14,627 nt of DNA from an uncultured Bacilli bacterium (lineage in GTDB: Bacteria > Bacillota_I > Bacilli_A > RF39 > UBA660). Below, in pieces: positions 14,061 to 14,627 of this stretch. The first letter of the stretch is position 1. Each line of letters starts with the position of its first letter. Where the stretch lies: contig CAQHJP010000003.1 of NCBI GenBank assembly GCA_948801035.1, forward strand, positions 1-14,627, written 5' to 3'. The position numbers and the translations under genes were made by a program. The notes under the pieces were generated by a model that ran no database searches, was not told the origin of the DNA, and saw only the letters and a list, made by a program, of their open reading frames with translations.

Positions 14061-14627
14061 ATGAAAAAAAATAAATTTATAAAATCTACAATAATTTTAA
14101 TCATTGGTGGTTTTTTTACTAAAATACTTGGAATGATTATTAAAATTGCAACTACTAGACTTGTTGGTATAGAAGGTATGGGTCTTTATATGCTTATAAA
14201 TCCTACTTTTATATTATTTATTTCACTTTCAACACTAGGTATGCAAACAGCAATTTCTAAACTTGTATCAGAAGAAAATAGAAGAAGTATTAAACTTATT
14301 TCAAATGCTATATTTATTGTAGGTATTATAAATGTTTTAATTCTTATAACAACTATATTTATATCCCCATATATAGCCAATAATTTACTTCATGATAAAA
14401 GAGCAAATTATCCTATACTAGCCATATCATTAGTACTTCCTTTTATATCTATATCAAGCATATTAAGAGGATATTTTTTTGGTAAAAATAAAGTTTTTCC
14501 ACATGTTTTATCTAATTTAATTGAAGATATAATAAGACTTATAAGCATTATTTTATTTATTCCATTTTTTATAAAAAAAGGTATTGTTTATGCCGTTACA
14601 TTTTTAGTTTTATCAAATATTATTAGT
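14061..14627 (+). CDS. SpoVB/MOP-superfamily flippase, N-terminal 189 residues, cut by the window edge
   Basis: The frame runs open from ATG 14061 to the last base. It begins MKKNKFIKSTIILIIGGFF, followed by ATTRLVGIEGMGLYMLINP and LGMQTAISKLVSEEN. A basic start, a first helix, an R-x-x-G-x-x-G-x-G-x-Y turn, and a second helix ending in an AISKLV(S/A)E motif are the signature of SpoVB/YtgP-type polysaccharide flippases, as is RGYFFGKNKVFPHVLSNLIE near residue 135-155. These proteins move lipid-linked glycans, including lipid II or spore cortex precursors, across the membrane. Which substrate applies is not visible; a general lipid II flippase is likely if the organism does not sporulate. AAGGTGA precedes the start. 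The gene is divergent from the ComN-like gene, as expected for the Bacilli comN-spoVB neighbourhood. Confidence 0.88.
   Translation, partial: MKKNKFIKSTIILIIGGFFTKILGMIIKIATTRLVGIEGMGLYMLINPTFILFISLSTLGMQTAISKLVSEENRRSIKLISNAIFIVGIINVLILITTIFISPYIANNLLHDKRANYPILAISLVLPFISISSILRGYFFGKNKVFPHVLSNLIEDIIRLISIILFIPFFIKKGIVYAVTFLVLSNIIS

Noticed and set aside
14186..14380. Minus-strand open frame of 64 codons
   Set aside because: It is antisense to the strongly recognisable SpoVB-like flippase on the plus strand.
1..14627. Mollicutes genetic code with TGA as Trp
   Set aside because: TGA ends several genes at natural positions and Trp is encoded by TGG in conserved sites such as the LeuRS N-terminus.
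1..14627. CRISPR arrays, tRNA or rRNA genes, insertion sequences, phage genes
   Set aside because: No spaced direct repeats, cloverleaf-like segments, transposase motifs or terminal inverted repeats were seen; genes fill almost the whole window.

Overview
The window is very AT-rich bacterial DNA. It uses TGA as a stop (the SPOR-domain gene, the ComN-like gene and the small membrane gene all end in TGA) and TGG for Trp, so the genetic code is standard and not the Mollicutes code 4. Gene content and order point to Firmicutes, class Bacilli: a SpoVB-type flippase next to a ComN-like gene, then rel-dtd, and a SPOR-domain gene next to radC in the place spoIIB has in Bacillus. The base composition, compact genes and tight packing suggest one of the uncultured, reduced, gut-type Bacilli lineages (RF39- or Erysipelotrichia-like). 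The lineage is an inference; no rRNA or other marker in the window settles it.

Layout. Twelve genes lie on the minus strand and one partial gene on the plus strand. Reading the minus strand from right to left (its direction of transcription): (1) a stringent-response block: ComN-like regulator, rel (bifunctional (p)ppGpp synthetase/hydrolase), dtd (D-aminoacyl-tRNA deacylase) and an AI-2E/PerM-family membrane protein; (2) an aminoacyl-tRNA synthetase block: a 114-residue membrane protein of unknown function, leuS, metG, then, after a probable weak terminator and a new promoter, proS; (3) a small SPOR-domain membrane protein, radC, priA and the start of a cdsA-like gene that leaves the window on the left. 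On the plus strand at the right edge is the first 189 codons of a SpoVB/MOP-type flippase, divergent from the ComN-like gene. Nearly all minus-strand junctions are short gaps or 4-base ATGA overlaps, so the genes probably form three or four translationally coupled operons. No tRNA, rRNA, CRISPR array, mobile element or gene-free stretch over 100 bases is present.

Theme. The right two thirds supply and quality-control charged tRNA (LeuRS, MetRS, ProRS with its editing domain, DTD) beside the enzyme that senses uncharged tRNA (Rel). The left third is replication restart (PriA), RadC and membrane or envelope functions.

Most unusual points: (a) LeuRS carries a complete Nudix hydrolase domain inserted in its CP1 editing domain, and its KMSKS loop reads KMGKR; (b) radC has no ATG, GTG or TTG start for its conserved N-terminus, and the best start is an ATA codon placed correctly behind a strong Shine-Dalgarno sequence; (c) MetRS is the two-zinc-knuckle, AWPYAN-type enzyme resembling the second MetRS of Bacillus anthracis/cereus, not the ordinary Bacillus type; (d) the catalytic Glu-Asp pair of the Rel hydrolase site reads Glu-Glu.
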